From positions 1 through 64,000 of the forward strand of contig NZ_JACEIB010000007.1 of NCBI RefSeq assembly GCF_013778325.1: a stretch of 64,000 bases of DNA, in the 5' to 3' direction. Positions 49,369 to 58,172 of the stretch are shown in pieces. Every line of letters begins with the position of its first letter. Positions within the stretch are counted from its first letter, which is position 1. Made by a program: the position numbers and the translations under genes. Source of the stretch: Sphingomonas chungangi. Its GTDB lineage: Bacteria; Pseudomonadota; Alphaproteobacteria; Sphingomonadales; Sphingomonadaceae. The notes below the pieces were generated by a model, which saw only the letters and a program-made list of their open reading frames with translations, searched no databases and was not told the origin of the DNA.

Positions 49369-50679
49369 TTGACGGGCGGACGGGCCTGGGTCCGCCCGCC
49401 GCTGTTCCTGCGCATTTTCGGCGTGATGCTGGCGGCGCTGATCACCGCGCAGCTGCTCGACTTCGCGTTGCTGCTGTCGGTGCCGCCGCCGACGCCGCGA
49501 ATCTATCCGATCGCCGAGGTGGCACAGCAGTTGCGCGGCGAGACGCGGGACGAAGCCACCTATCGCGTCACCGAGACCGCCTCGCCGCCGGGCGACGAGG
49601 ACGATCCGCGATCAATGCGGCAGCGCGCGCAATTGGCGCAGCGGCTGGGTGTCGGGCAGGCCGACGTGCGGCTCGATTTCGATCGGCCGCCGCTGTTCCT
49701 CAACCCGATCCGCCGGCCGCACTGGAAGGACGATATGCGCGAGCCGGTGCTGTTCGGTCATTTCAGCGCCGCGCTGCGCCTGCCGGACGGGGGCTGGCGG
49801 GTCGTCCGCCCGGCCTATCACGGGATCGAGCCGTGGCATTGGCGGATGCTGCTGTGGCTGCTCGGCCTGCTCGTCGCGGTGGCGCCCTTCGCCTGGTGGG
49901 TGGCGCGCCGCGTCGCCCAGCCGATCGGCCTGTTCGCCGCCGCCGCCGATCGGCTGGGTCGCGATCCGCGCGCCGATCCGATGGCCGTGGAGGGGCCGGC
50001 CGAGGTCGCCATCGCGGCGGAGGCATTCAACGGGATGCAGGCGCGCATCCGCCGCTACGTCGACGATCGCGTCACTATGGCGGCGGCAATGGCGCACGAT
50101 CTGCGCACGCCGCTGATGCGCCTGTCACTGCGCGTCGAGAAGGCCGAGCCGGAGCTGCGCCGGCCGATGGAGGCCGACATCCACGAAATGCGCGAGATGA
50201 TCGGCACCGCGCTCGCCTTCGTGCGCGACATCGACCGCCCGCCGCGCCGCCAGAAGCTCAGCTTGCGCGCGCTGGTGGAGAGCGTGGGGGACGAGATGGT
50301 CGATCTCGGCGCCGACGTCACGGTGGAGCCGGGTGCTGATGTCGTGATCGAGGCGGACGTGGCGGGCCTGAAGGCGCTGCTCGCCAACCTGATCGGCAAC
50401 GCCGTCGCCTATGCGGGGCAGGCGCGCGTGCGGATCGCCAATCCCGATGGCCACGCGCTGATCGAGGTGGCGGATGACGGCCCCGGCCTGCCCGGCGACA
50501 TGCTGGAGCGCGTGTTCGAGCCCTTCTTCCGCGCCGAGCCCTCCCGCAACCGCGAGACCGGCGGCAGCGGCCTCGGCCTCGCCAGCGCGCGGGCGGTGGC
50601 GCGCGCGCACGGCGGCGAGATCAAGCTGATCAACCGGGCGGAAGGCGGGCTTCTCGCCCGCGTGCTGCTGCCGCTTTGA
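49369..50679 (+). CDS. Sensor histidine kinase (EnvZ-like)
   Basis: The 436-residue kinase has a membrane helix (FLRIFGVMLAALITAQLLDFALLL), a periplasmic sensor region (about 35-155), a second helix (LLLWLLGLLVAVAPFAWWVARRV), a HAMP domain and the kinase core. MAHDLRTPLMRL is the H-box, NLIGNAVAY the N-box, DDGPGLP the G1 box and GGSGLGLASAR the G2 box. The start is TTG at 49369 with GAGGGCAGGCGG directly before it. It should phosphorylate the regulator encoded 10 bp upstream. The sensor region has no recognised ligand fold. Confidence 0.9.
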   Translation: MTGGRAWVRPPLFLRIFGVMLAALITAQLLDFALLLSVPPPTPRIYPIAEVAQQLRGETRDEATYRVTETASPPGDEDDPRSMRQRAQLAQRLGVGQADVRLDFDRPPLFLNPIRRPHWKDDMREPVLFGHFSAALRLPDGGWRVVRPAYHGIEPWHWRMLLWLLGLLVAVAPFAWWVARRVAQPIGLFAAAADRLGRDPRADPMAVEGPAEVAIAAEAFNGMQARIRRYVDDRVTMAAAMAHDLRTPLMRLSLRVEKAEPELRRPMEADIHEMREMIGTALAFVRDIDRPPRRQKLSLRALVESVGDEMVDLGADVTVEPGADVVIEADVAGLKALLANLIGNAVAYAGQARVRIANPDGHALIEVADDGPGLPGDMLERVFEPFFRAEPSRNRETGGSGLGLASARAVARAHGGEIKLINRAEGGLLARVLLPL

Positions 50680-50729
50680 AAGGCGCGCGGGGGGCGCTAT
50701 CGCGATAAGACGAGGCAAAGGGAATCGAG

Positions 50730-51512
50730 ATGCGGACGTTGTGGGTATCGTTGGGCGCGTTGCTTCTGTCCGGGACCGCCTTGGCCGATCCGCCGCAGCC
50801 GGCCGCCGCGCCGCCGGCGCCCGCCCCGGTGAGCGACATCACCGTCAACGGCACCGCGCAGGCGATCACGCCGCTCGGCGGCGGCCACATCTTCATCAGC
50901 CCGATGGGCGAGCCCTTCCACACCGACGGCGGCGTCTCGGCGGCGGAGCAGTGGTTCCGGGGCGCCGATACGAACCATGACAATCGGATCACGCCCAAGG
51001 AGTTCGTCGACGACGCGATGCGCTTCTTCAAGGTGCTCGATCTCAACCACGATCACGTGATCGATCCCGACGAGATCGAAAATTACGAGAGCGTGATCGC
51101 GCCCGAGATTCGCGTGATCAGCACCTATGGCGATCCCAACCTCGCCAAGACCGACGATGACGGCAACGTCACCGATCCGCCCTATCCGACGCGGCTCGGC
51201 GCGGGCCGCTTCGGCTTCCTCGACGCGCCCGAACCGGTGGTGACCGCCGACACGAATTTCGATCGCGCGATCAGCGAGCAGGAATTCGCAGCGACCGCGC
51301 TCAAGCGCTTCAAACTGCTCGACGCGAATGGCGACGGGGTGCTCACCCGCGACGAGCTGCCGCGCCTCGATATCCATCCCGAGCGCCGCGGTGGCCGCGG
51401 CAATCGCGATGTCCAAAGCGGTGGCGGCCATCGCCACCATGGCGGCGGCATGGGCGGTGGAGGAATGAGCGGCGGCGGGATGGGTGGCATGGGCGGCGGC
51501 TACGGCGGCTGA
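50730..51512 (+). CDS. Exported EF-hand protein with Gly-rich tail
   Basis: The 260-residue precursor has a signal peptide (LWVSLGALLLSGTALA) and four EF-hand loops in two pairs: DTNHDNRITPKE (80-91), DLNHDHVIDPDE (104-115), DTNFDRAISEQE (174-185) and DANGDGVLTRDE (198-209). Loop 4 is canonical. The tail after about residue 218 is Gly/His/Met-rich. It should bind Ca2+ in the periplasm or outside. It follows the kinase gene by 50 bp and may belong to the same transcript or regulon. Confidence 0.88.
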   Translation: MRTLWVSLGALLLSGTALADPPQPAAAPPAPAPVSDITVNGTAQAITPLGGGHIFISPMGEPFHTDGGVSAAEQWFRGADTNHDNRITPKEFVDDAMRFFKVLDLNHDHVIDPDEIENYESVIAPEIRVISTYGDPNLAKTDDDGNVTDPPYPTRLGAGRFGFLDAPEPVVTADTNFDRAISEQEFAATALKRFKLLDANGDGVLTRDELPRLDIHPERRGGRGNRDVQSGGGHRHHGGGMGGGGMSGGGMGGMGGGYGG

Positions 51513-51518
51513 CGCCGC

Positions 51519-51689
51519 TCAGGCGAGCACCGTCGCCAGAAACCAGATCCGCGTCGCCTGCGTGCGCATGATCGAGGCGCGGCAGTAACGGCACACGCCG
51601 CGATGGACGTCTCCGTTGCACTCCTTGCGCGCGGGGATGGGGGTATGCTTGCCGATCTTGCAGCGATCGGCGCGGGACAGGCGGGCCAT
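51519..51689 (-). CDS. Small cysteine-rich protein, 56 residues
   Basis: The frame encodes MARLSRADRCKIGKHTPIPA onward, with cysteines at 10, 24, 33 and 36 and histidines at 15 and 29 (CKIGKH, KECNGDVHRGVCRYCRAS), then a short hydrophobic end (RIWFLATVLA). The CRYC pair and the spacing suggest a zinc-ribbon-like site. AAAGGAG lies 6 nt before the ATG, good support for translation. I recognise no named family. It is convergent with the EF-hand gene, with 6 bp between the stops. Confidence 0.7.
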   Translation of the reverse strand: MARLSRADRCKIGKHTPIPARKECNGDVHRGVCRYCRASIMRTQATRIWFLATVLA

Positions 51690-51773
51690 CGGCGTCTCCT
51701 TTCGTCAGGAAGACGTGGCCCGCTCAGCTTTCCCTTGAATGTCGTCCTGTTACAATTTGTTCAGCTGCGCGAG

Positions 51774-51801
51774 GCCCGCATGTCCGGCGCGACATGCGGG
51801 C
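51774..51801 (-). terminator. Hairpin after the acyl-CoA dehydrogenase gene
   Basis: GCCCGCATGTC (51774-51784) pairs perfectly with GACATGCGGGC (51791-51801) around a 6-nt loop. It lies 7 bp beyond the stop of the minus-strand acyl-CoA dehydrogenase gene and should end that transcript. Confidence 0.7.
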
Positions 51802-51808
51802 GCCGGGA

Positions 51809-52954
51809 TCACTGCTTCATCATCTCGCGCGCTACGATCATGCGCATGACCTCGTTGGTGCCTTCGAGGATGCGGTGGACGCGCAGATCGCGCCACAATT
51901 TCTCGATCGGATAATCCTGCAGATAGCCGTAGCCGCCGTGCATCTGCAGCGCGCGGTCGACGATCGCCGATCCGGTGTCGGTGGCGAGACGCTTGGCCAT
52001 GGCGGCGAACTTGGTCTTGTCGTGGCTGCCCGTCGTCACCTTGGCCGCTGCCATGTAGAGCAAGGCGCGCGCCGCCTCGAGTTCGGTCGCCATGTCGGCG
52101 AGGCCGAACTGGGTGTTCTGGAAATCCACGATGCGCGTGCCGAACTGGCGCCGCTCGGACGTATATCTCAGCGCCTCGTCGAGCGCGCGCTGCGCGCCGC
52201 CCAGCGAGCAGGCACCGATGTTGAGCCGGCCGCCGTCGAGGCCGGACATCGCGATCTTGAAGCCGTCACCCTCGTTGCCGACGAGGTTTTCCACCGGCAC
52301 GTGCACGCCGTCGAAATTGACCTGCGCGGTCGGCTGCGAGCGCCAGCCGAGCTTCTTCTCGTTGGCACCGAAGGAGACGCCCTTCATGTCTTTCTCTATC
52401 ACCAGGCAGGAAATGCCCTTGGGGCCTTCCGCGCCGGTGCGGACCATGACGACATAGATCTCGTTCTCGCCGCCGCCCGAGATAAAGGCCTTGGATCCGG
52501 TGACGACATAATGGTCGCCGTCCTTCACCGCCTTGGTCTTGAGCGCGGCGGCGTCGGAGCCGGAGCCCGGCTCGGTCAGGCAATAGGAGCCGATCCGGTC
52601 GCATGTCACCATATCCGGCAGATATTTGGCTTTCACGGCATCGTCGCCAAACCTGTCGATCATCCACGAAGCCATGTTGTGGATCGAGATGAAGGCGGAC
52701 GTGGAGGGGCAGCCATAGGCCATCGCCTCCATGATCAGCGCGGATTCGAGCCGGCCGAGGCCGATGCCGCCCGATTCCTCCGAAACGTAGATCGCGCCGA
52801 AGCCGAGTTCGGCCGCGGCTTTCACCGTGTCGCGCGGAAAAATGTGATGCTCGTCCCACTCCGCCGCGAAGGGCGTGATGGCATCGGCGGTGAAACGGCG
52901 CGCGAGCTCCTGGATCTCGCGCTGGTCGTCGGTCAGGTCGAACTGCTGGGTCAT
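51809..52954 (-). CDS. Acyl-CoA dehydrogenase (isobutyryl-CoA dehydrogenase-like)
   Basis: The 381-residue flavoenzyme has the ACAD signatures YCLTEPGSGSDAAALKT (FAD/substrate) and QMHGGYGYLQDYPIEKLWRDLRVHRILEGTNEV, whose glutamate in EGTNE is the usual catalytic base. FISIHNMASWMIDRFG and the ISGGGENEIYVVMVRTG segment resemble ACAD8/MmgC-type branched or short-chain enzymes. It oxidises acyl-CoA at alpha-beta and passes electrons to ETF, whose alpha subunit ends at the left edge of the window. The exact chain specificity is a guess. It is monocistronic. Confidence 0.92.
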   Translation of the reverse strand: MTQQFDLTDDQREIQELARRFTADAITPFAAEWDEHHIFPRDTVKAAAELGFGAIYVSEESGGIGLGRLESALIMEAMAYGCPSTSAFISIHNMASWMIDRFGDDAVKAKYLPDMVTCDRIGSYCLTEPGSGSDAAALKTKAVKDGDHYVVTGSKAFISGGGENEIYVVMVRTGAEGPKGISCLVIEKDMKGVSFGANEKKLGWRSQPTAQVNFDGVHVPVENLVGNEGDGFKIAMSGLDGGRLNIGACSLGGAQRALDEALRYTSERRQFGTRIVDFQNTQFGLADMATELEAARALLYMAAAKVTTGSHDKTKFAAMAKRLATDTGSAIVDRALQMHGGYGYLQDYPIEKLWRDLRVHRILEGTNEVMRMIVAREMMKQ

Positions 52955-53074
52955 GCCTGACCCTTACTCTCCTTTTTCTGACGGGGAAGAGGCCAGAGAT
53001 CGCAGAATTGCAGGACGATGATGCAATTCCGCAAGGATCAGCGGCGGGTTTGCGGCCGCTCGGCGCGCATCCGA

Positions 53075-53124
53075 TTGAAAGTGCCTTGCTAAAGGTTAAT
53101 CATCATATCATTAGGAAACTAATG
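53075..53124 (+). promoter_or_regulatory. Candidate promoter and MarR operator
   Basis: TTGAAA (53075-53080) and TAATCA (53097-53102) are 16 bp apart. Just downstream, CATTAG-GAAA-CTAATG (53109-53124) is a perfect 6-bp-arm palindrome covering the ribosome-binding site AGGAAA and the ATG. The position fits autorepression by the MarR protein encoded next. Confidence 0.5.
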
Positions 53125-53580
53125 AAATCGGATCGCTATCTATTGGAGGCGTCGTTCGGCCGGCGCGTTCTGCCTCTGTCGCGCCGCTGGCGTGCCGCTG
53201 CGGATCGAGCGCTGGCCGATTGCGGCGTGTCGAGCGCGGCGGGATGGGCCTTGCTACATGTGGGGCGATTGGGCGACGATGTCCGCCAGGGAGAGCTCGT
53301 CGCGGCGCTGGACATGCAGGGGGCGTCGGTCGTTCGGGTACTGGACCAGCTGGAGACCTCGGCGCTGCTCACTCGCGCGCCCGATCCGGCCGATCGCCGT
53401 ACCAATCGCATCCGCTTGACCGAGGCCGGCCGAGCGCTCGTCGGCCGCATCGAGGAGGCTCTGGCGGCACTCCGCCGCGACTTGATGGAAGGCGTGCCCG
53501 ATTCCGCGCTCGCCGTCGCCGAGAGTGTGCTGCAACTGATCGACCAGCGGATGCTGCTGCTGCGCGAGCGCAACCGATGA
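53122..53580 (+). CDS. MarR-family transcriptional regulator
   Basis: The 152-residue protein has a MarR winged helix (QGELVAALDMQGASVVRVLDQLETSALLTRAPDPADRRTNRIRLT, with the DxR wing motif). The ATG at 53122 follows AGGAAACTA; upstream in-frame codons look non-coding. It is the first gene of an efflux operon and overlaps the FUSC gene by 4 bp. Repression relieved by aromatic acids would match the operon type, but the ligand is inferred. Confidence 0.9.
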   Translation: MKSDRYLLEASFGRRVLPLSRRWRAAADRALADCGVSSAAGWALLHVGRLGDDVRQGELVAALDMQGASVVRVLDQLETSALLTRAPDPADRRTNRIRLTEAGRALVGRIEEALAALRRDLMEGVPDSALAVAESVLQLIDQRMLLLRERNR

Positions 53581-55631
53581 AGGCGCTGATCCGGGCCGAC
53601 GCGGATGCCGTGCTCTTCTCGCTCAAATGTTTCGTGGCCGCGATGCTGGCTTATTATATCGCGCTCCGCATTGGTCTGAACCGGCCTTTCTGGGCGGTGG
53701 TTACCTCCTACATCATCGGGCAGCCGCTGGCCGGCGCGGTGCTCTCCAAGGCGGTGTTCCGGCTGATCGGCACGGTGTTGGGCGCGACCGCCGCGGTGGT
53801 GCTGGTGCCGGCCTTCGTCAACGAGCCGGCGGTGCTCACCCTCGCGCTGTCCTTGTGGCTGGGCTTGTGCATATATCTCGCACAGCTTGACCGCACGCCC
53901 CGCGCCTACATCTTCCTGCTCGCCGGCTACACCGCCAGCATCATCGGCATCCCCAGCGTCGAGGCGCCGGGCGCGATCTTCGACACCGCCATCCTGCGCG
54001 TGCAAGAGATCACGATCGGTATCCTCTCGGCCAGCCTGATCCACGGCGCCGTCTTCCCGCGCACGGTGACGACGGTGCTGCTCAGGCGGATCGATGCGAT
54101 CCTGGCGGATGCGGGCCGCTGGTCGATCGACTCGCTGGCCGGCGCGCGCGAAGCGCGGCTCGATATCGAGCGGCGGAAGCTGGCCGTCGATGTGGCCGAA
54201 CTGCACCAGCTTTCGGTGCACCTGCCCTTTGATACCGAGCGGATCCTGCCCCGCGTCCGCACCGTGCGCGCGCTGCAGGATGCGCTGTCGATGCTGCTGC
54301 CGCTCGCCTCGACGATCGAGGACCGGCTGGCGGAGCTGGAGAATTGCCCCGGCGGCGTTCCCGATCCGGTCGCCGCTCTCGTGGCGCGCGTGCGGGTGTG
54401 GATCGAGGCCGGGGCCGCCCGGCCCGATCGCGAAACGACGGCGGAGCCCCTGATCGCCGAAGCACGCGCTCTGGAACCGCTGGCGCAACAGGCACCCGAG
54501 ACCGGCCTGGTCTGGCGCGACATGCTGCTGCTCAACCTGCTGTCGCGGCTGGAGGAGCTGGTCGCGACGATCCGCGACGCGCATCTGCTGCGCGATCAGA
54601 TCCGCTCGCCGAGCATTCGCTCCATCTCGCCGCGCGTACCCGAACTGCTCCGTTCGACCAGCCGCCGGCCGCTCCACCTCGATCGCGCGCTGGCGCTGCG
54701 TTCTGCGATGGGGACGATCGCGACGATCGCGCTCGGCTGCACCTTCTGGATCGCGACGGCCTGGAAGGACGGCGGCGGCGCCGTGCTGATCGCCGGCATC
54801 GCCTGCGCACTGTTCAGCGGATTCGACAATCCCCGCGCGGCGATAGGCAAGATGCAGCTGGGCTCGACCATCGGCCTCGTCGCCTCGATCCTCTACGCCT
54901 ACACGGTCCTGCCGCGCGTCACCGATTTCGTGACTTTGGCGGCGGTGCTGGCGCCAATGCTGCTGATCATGGGCGTGTTGATGGGCAAGCCGCAGACGAT
55001 GGCGGTGGGTACCGGCATCCTGATCGGCTTCCCGCAGACGGTCGGCCTCTACGCCACCTACGAAGCCGCCTTCGGGCCGCAGTTCAACGGCGCGATCGCG
55101 CAGTTCATCGGCATCGGCTTCGCCATGTCGACGGTGGGCCTGTTCCTGGCGGTGGGGGCCGAGGATCGCTTCGCGCGATTGGCGAAGGCGGGCTGGCGCG
55201 ACGTCGCGCGGCGCGCCCGGGGCCGAGCGCCGGATGGCGCGCGCTGGATGGCGCTGATGCTCGATCGCGTCGGGCTCATGCTGCCGGCGATGGGCAAGGG
55301 CATCGATCCGGGCAAACCGCTGCTCGACGCGCTGCTCGACATGCGGATCGGCTTCGTCGCGGGCGAGCTCGATCTGCTGAAGCGCGGCGCGACCGAGGAG
55401 GAGCGCGCGCTGATCGCCGAGACCTTGGGCGGGGTGGGCACCTACTTCGGCCATCTCCGCCCCTCCAAATCGACGCCGCCTCCGCTCGAGGTGCTGGCCG
55501 ACATCGATCGCGCTGCTGCCGTCTTCGCGCGTGACGAGGTGCCCGCACGCCGCCGCGACGGCCTGATCCTGCTCACCAGCCTGCGCCGCAACCTGTTCCC
55601 CGCCGCCTTGCCTTACGGAGCGGCGGCGTGA
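53577..55631 (+). CDS. FUSC/AaeB-like efflux membrane protein
   Basis: The 684-residue protein has the duplicated FUSC layout: two blocks of about five to six helices (15-165, with ALRIGLNRPFWAVVTSYIIGQP; and 370-520, with FWIATAWKDGGGAVLIAGIACALFSGFDNP), each followed by a cytoplasmic helical region. AaeB relatives export aromatic carboxylic acids such as p-hydroxybenzoate. With the DUF1656 and HlyD-type genes next to it, the AaeXAB arrangement is clear. It starts in an ATGA overlap with the MarR stop and overlaps the DUF1656 gene by 4 bp. Confidence 0.9.
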   Translation: MKALIRADADAVLFSLKCFVAAMLAYYIALRIGLNRPFWAVVTSYIIGQPLAGAVLSKAVFRLIGTVLGATAAVVLVPAFVNEPAVLTLALSLWLGLCIYLAQLDRTPRAYIFLLAGYTASIIGIPSVEAPGAIFDTAILRVQEITIGILSASLIHGAVFPRTVTTVLLRRIDAILADAGRWSIDSLAGAREARLDIERRKLAVDVAELHQLSVHLPFDTERILPRVRTVRALQDALSMLLPLASTIEDRLAELENCPGGVPDPVAALVARVRVWIEAGAARPDRETTAEPLIAEARALEPLAQQAPETGLVWRDMLLLNLLSRLEELVATIRDAHLLRDQIRSPSIRSISPRVPELLRSTSRRPLHLDRALALRSAMGTIATIALGCTFWIATAWKDGGGAVLIAGIACALFSGFDNPRAAIGKMQLGSTIGLVASILYAYTVLPRVTDFVTLAAVLAPMLLIMGVLMGKPQTMAVGTGILIGFPQTVGLYATYEAAFGPQFNGAIAQFIGIGFAMSTVGLFLAVGAEDRFARLAKAGWRDVARRARGRAPDGARWMALMLDRVGLMLPAMGKGIDPGKPLLDALLDMRIGFVAGELDLLKRGATEEERALIAETLGGVGTYFGHLRPSKSTPPPLEVLADIDRAAAVFARDEVPARRRDGLILLTSLRRNLFPAALPYGAAA

Positions 55632-55843
55632 TCGGCGAGGTCTCGATCGGCGGCGTCTTCTTCCCGCCTTTGTTGCTGCTCGGCCTGTTCGCGCTGGCGC
55701 TGACCGGCGTGCTGAGCCGCCTGTTCCAGATCGTCGGCATTTATCGCTTCGTCGCCTACCGGCCGCTGGTGGACCTCGCCCTCTTCGTCCTCCTGCTCGG
55801 CCTTGCCGTGCTCCTCACCGCGCATCTCGGACCGCAATCATGA
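55628..55843 (+). CDS. DUF1656 (AaeX-like) small membrane protein
   Basis: The 71-residue protein has two hydrophobic helices and the DUF1656 start IGEVSIGGVFFPPLLLLG, with HRPL-like YRPLVDLALFVLLL. It is the AaeX counterpart of AaeXAB efflux operons; its function is unknown but it always accompanies the FUSC and membrane-fusion subunits. The GTG start and the stop both overlap neighbours by 4 bp, so translation is tightly coupled. Confidence 0.9.
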   Translation: MIGEVSIGGVFFPPLLLLGLFALALTGVLSRLFQIVGIYRFVAYRPLVDLALFVLLLGLAVLLTAHLGPQS

Positions 55844-56721
55844 ACCCTGTCCTCTCTGCCGTCCTGCGCTGGATCGTCACCGCGCTGATCGTCACCGCCG
55901 CCATCCTCGTCGCGATCGCGCTGTGGCGCCGCTACGAGACCGATCCCTGGACGCGCGACGGCCATGTCCGCGCCGATGTCGTGCGCGTCGCGTCGGACGT
56001 GGGCGGGCTCGTCACCTCGGTCGCGGTCCACGACAACCAGATGGTCCACAAGGGCGATCTGCTCTTCGTCGTCGACATGCCGCGCTATGCCGATGCGCTG
56101 GGCCAGGCCGACGCCAACATCGCCAGCGCGCGCGCCAAGTACGAGCAGGCGCAGAAGGTCGCGCGGCGCGACATCGCGCTCGGCGATCTGGTGGCGACCG
56201 AGACGCACGAGGAGAATGTCGCGAGCGTGCAGACCGCCAAGGCCGCGCTCGACGCGGCGATTTCGGCGAAGCAGACCGCCGAGCTCAACGTGCACCGTAC
56301 GGCGGTGCGCGCCTCGGTCAACGGCATCGTCACCAACCTCGATCTCCACCCCGGTGACTTCGTCGGCGCGGGGACGCAGGCGATGGCGCTGGTCGACTTG
56401 GATTCGATCCGGATCGAGGGCTATTTCGAGGAGACCAAGCTCCGCCACATCCATGTCGGTGACGAGGCACGCATCCGCCTGATGGGCGACGAGCGAGACA
56501 TGGAAGGCCATGTCGACAGTATCTCGGCCGGGATCGCCGACGATCAGAGCAACAATAGCGCGAACCAGCTGCGCGCGGTCGACCCCACCTTCTCTTGGGT
56601 GCGGCTCGCCCAGCGTATTCCGGTGCGCATCCATGTCGACCGGATGGCGGCGGGCACTCAGCTGATCGCCGGCCGCACCGCCACCGTCACTATCCTGCCC
56701 GAGCAGAGTCCGAAGAAGTGA
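55840..56721 (+). CDS. HlyD-family membrane fusion protein (AaeA-like)
   Basis: The 293-residue periplasmic adaptor has one N-terminal helix (WIVTALIVTAAILVAIALWRR) and the lipoyl/barrel-sandwich signature DPWTRDGHVRADVVRVASDVGG, a coiled-coil hairpin (ADANIASARAKYEQAQKVA), and VRASVNGIVTNLDLHPGDFV. It links the FUSC pump to the outer-membrane factor encoded next. Overlaps of 4 bp on both sides place it in the MarR operon. Confidence 0.93.
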   Translation: MNPVLSAVLRWIVTALIVTAAILVAIALWRRYETDPWTRDGHVRADVVRVASDVGGLVTSVAVHDNQMVHKGDLLFVVDMPRYADALGQADANIASARAKYEQAQKVARRDIALGDLVATETHEENVASVQTAKAALDAAISAKQTAELNVHRTAVRASVNGIVTNLDLHPGDFVGAGTQAMALVDLDSIRIEGYFEETKLRHIHVGDEARIRLMGDERDMEGHVDSISAGIADDQSNNSANQLRAVDPTFSWVRLAQRIPVRIHVDRMAAGTQLIAGRTATVTILPEQSPKK

Positions 56722-58172
56722 GGCGCGCCTTCGCTGCTCTGGCCGTCGCGTCTCTGCTCGCCGGCTGCACGGTCGGGCCGAACTATCACGTGCCCGATCG
56801 CGCGATGGCGAAGTCGCCCGCCGCCAACCGTCCCTTCATGAGCGGGCAGGAGGCGATGTTCGATCAGTCGCCGCTGCCCGATCGCTGGTGGACGCTCTAT
56901 GGCGATCCCCGCCTCGATGGTTACTTACGGGAGGCGCTGACCGCCAACACCGACCTGCGTGCCGCCGACGCCAACCTGCGCCGCGCGAGTGAGGTGGTGC
57001 GCGAGGCGGAGGCGGGCCGCACCGTCCAGACCAAGATCGAGACGGCTGCATTCGGGGCCTATGTCGGCGGCTATACGCTTACCGTGCCGCTCGATCTGCC
57101 CTACAGCGCGGTGGCGTCGGCATCGATCGACTATCCGCTCGATCTCGCGGGCGGGATCAAGCGTGGCATCGAGGCGGCGAAGGAAGATCGCGAGGCGGTG
57201 GAGGCGGCGCGCGATCAGGTGCGCGTGACGATCGCGGCGGCGGTGACGCGCAGCTATGCGGATGTCTGCTCGGCCAATGTCACGCTGGCGGCGACGCGCC
57301 ATGTCCTCGATGTGCAGACGCAGACACTTTCCTCGATCAACCGCCTGTTCAAGGGCGGGCGCGGCACCGCCTTCGACGTGACCCGCGCACGCACGGCCGC
57401 CGACAAGAGCGCTGCGGCGATTCCCGAGATCATCGCCGCGCGGCAGGCTTCGCTCTACGAGCTGGCGGCGCTCATGGGACGCGCGCCGTCCGATTATCCC
57501 GTGGAGCTGGAAAGCTGCGCAGAGCCGCCCAAGCTCGACCGCCCGATGCCGATCGGCGACGGCACCGCCCTGATCCGCCGCCGGCCGGACATCCGCGCCT
57601 CCGAGCGCCAGCTCGCCGCCGCCACCGCCGGGATCGGGGTGCAGATGGCGAAGCTCTATCCGCAGGTCTCTCTGGCGGGATCGGCGGGGTTCGCCAACTC
57701 GATCTCCAACTTCTTCACCGGATCGAGCTTCGGCGGCTTCGCGGGGCCGCTGATCAGCTGGGCCTTTCCCAACCGCAAGGCGATCCACGCTGAGATCGCG
57801 CAGGCGGGCGATGCGGCGGATGCGGCATCCGCGAAGTTCGACGGCACGGTGATCGAGGCACTCCGCCAGACCGAGACCGCGCTCGACGCATATGCCCGCG
57901 AGATCGAGCATGACGGGGCGCTGGAGAAGACCCGCGACGATGCGGCGAAATCGACGGATCAGGCGAACAAGCTGTTCCGCTACGGCCGTACCGACGTGCT
58001 CAACGTCCTGACCGCGCAGGCCAATCTGGCGGAGGCGGAAGCCGCGCTGGCGCAATCGCGCGCGACCTTGATCGACCGGCAGGTGAATGTGTTCCTCGCA
58101 TTGGGCGGGGGATGGGAGGATGCGCCCACGGCGCCAGTCCCGGGTCAGCTTTCGCCGAACAGCTCGCGCTGA
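56718..58172 (+). CDS. Outer-membrane factor lipoprotein (NodT/OprM-type)
   Basis: The 484-residue precursor has a lipobox (ASLLAGC) and two OEP (TolC-like) repeats, with the family start CTVGPNYHVPD, WWTLYGDPRLDGYLREALTANTDLRAADANL and LIRRRPDIRASERQLAAATAGIGVQMAKLYPQ. It forms the exit duct of the efflux system. The GTG start overlaps the HlyD stop by 4 bp. Its last 28 bp overlap the convergent ClC gene, an unusually long tail-to-tail overlap for this window. Confidence 0.93.
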   Translation: MRRAFAALAVASLLAGCTVGPNYHVPDRAMAKSPAANRPFMSGQEAMFDQSPLPDRWWTLYGDPRLDGYLREALTANTDLRAADANLRRASEVVREAEAGRTVQTKIETAAFGAYVGGYTLTVPLDLPYSAVASASIDYPLDLAGGIKRGIEAAKEDREAVEAARDQVRVTIAAAVTRSYADVCSANVTLAATRHVLDVQTQTLSSINRLFKGGRGTAFDVTRARTAADKSAAAIPEIIAARQASLYELAALMGRAPSDYPVELESCAEPPKLDRPMPIGDGTALIRRRPDIRASERQLAAATAGIGVQMAKLYPQVSLAGSAGFANSISNFFTGSSFGGFAGPLISWAFPNRKAIHAEIAQAGDAADAASAKFDGTVIEALRQTETALDAYAREIEHDGALEKTRDDAAKSTDQANKLFRYGRTDVLNVLTAQANLAEAEAALAQSRATLIDRQVNVFLALGGGWEDAPTAPVPGQLSPNSSR

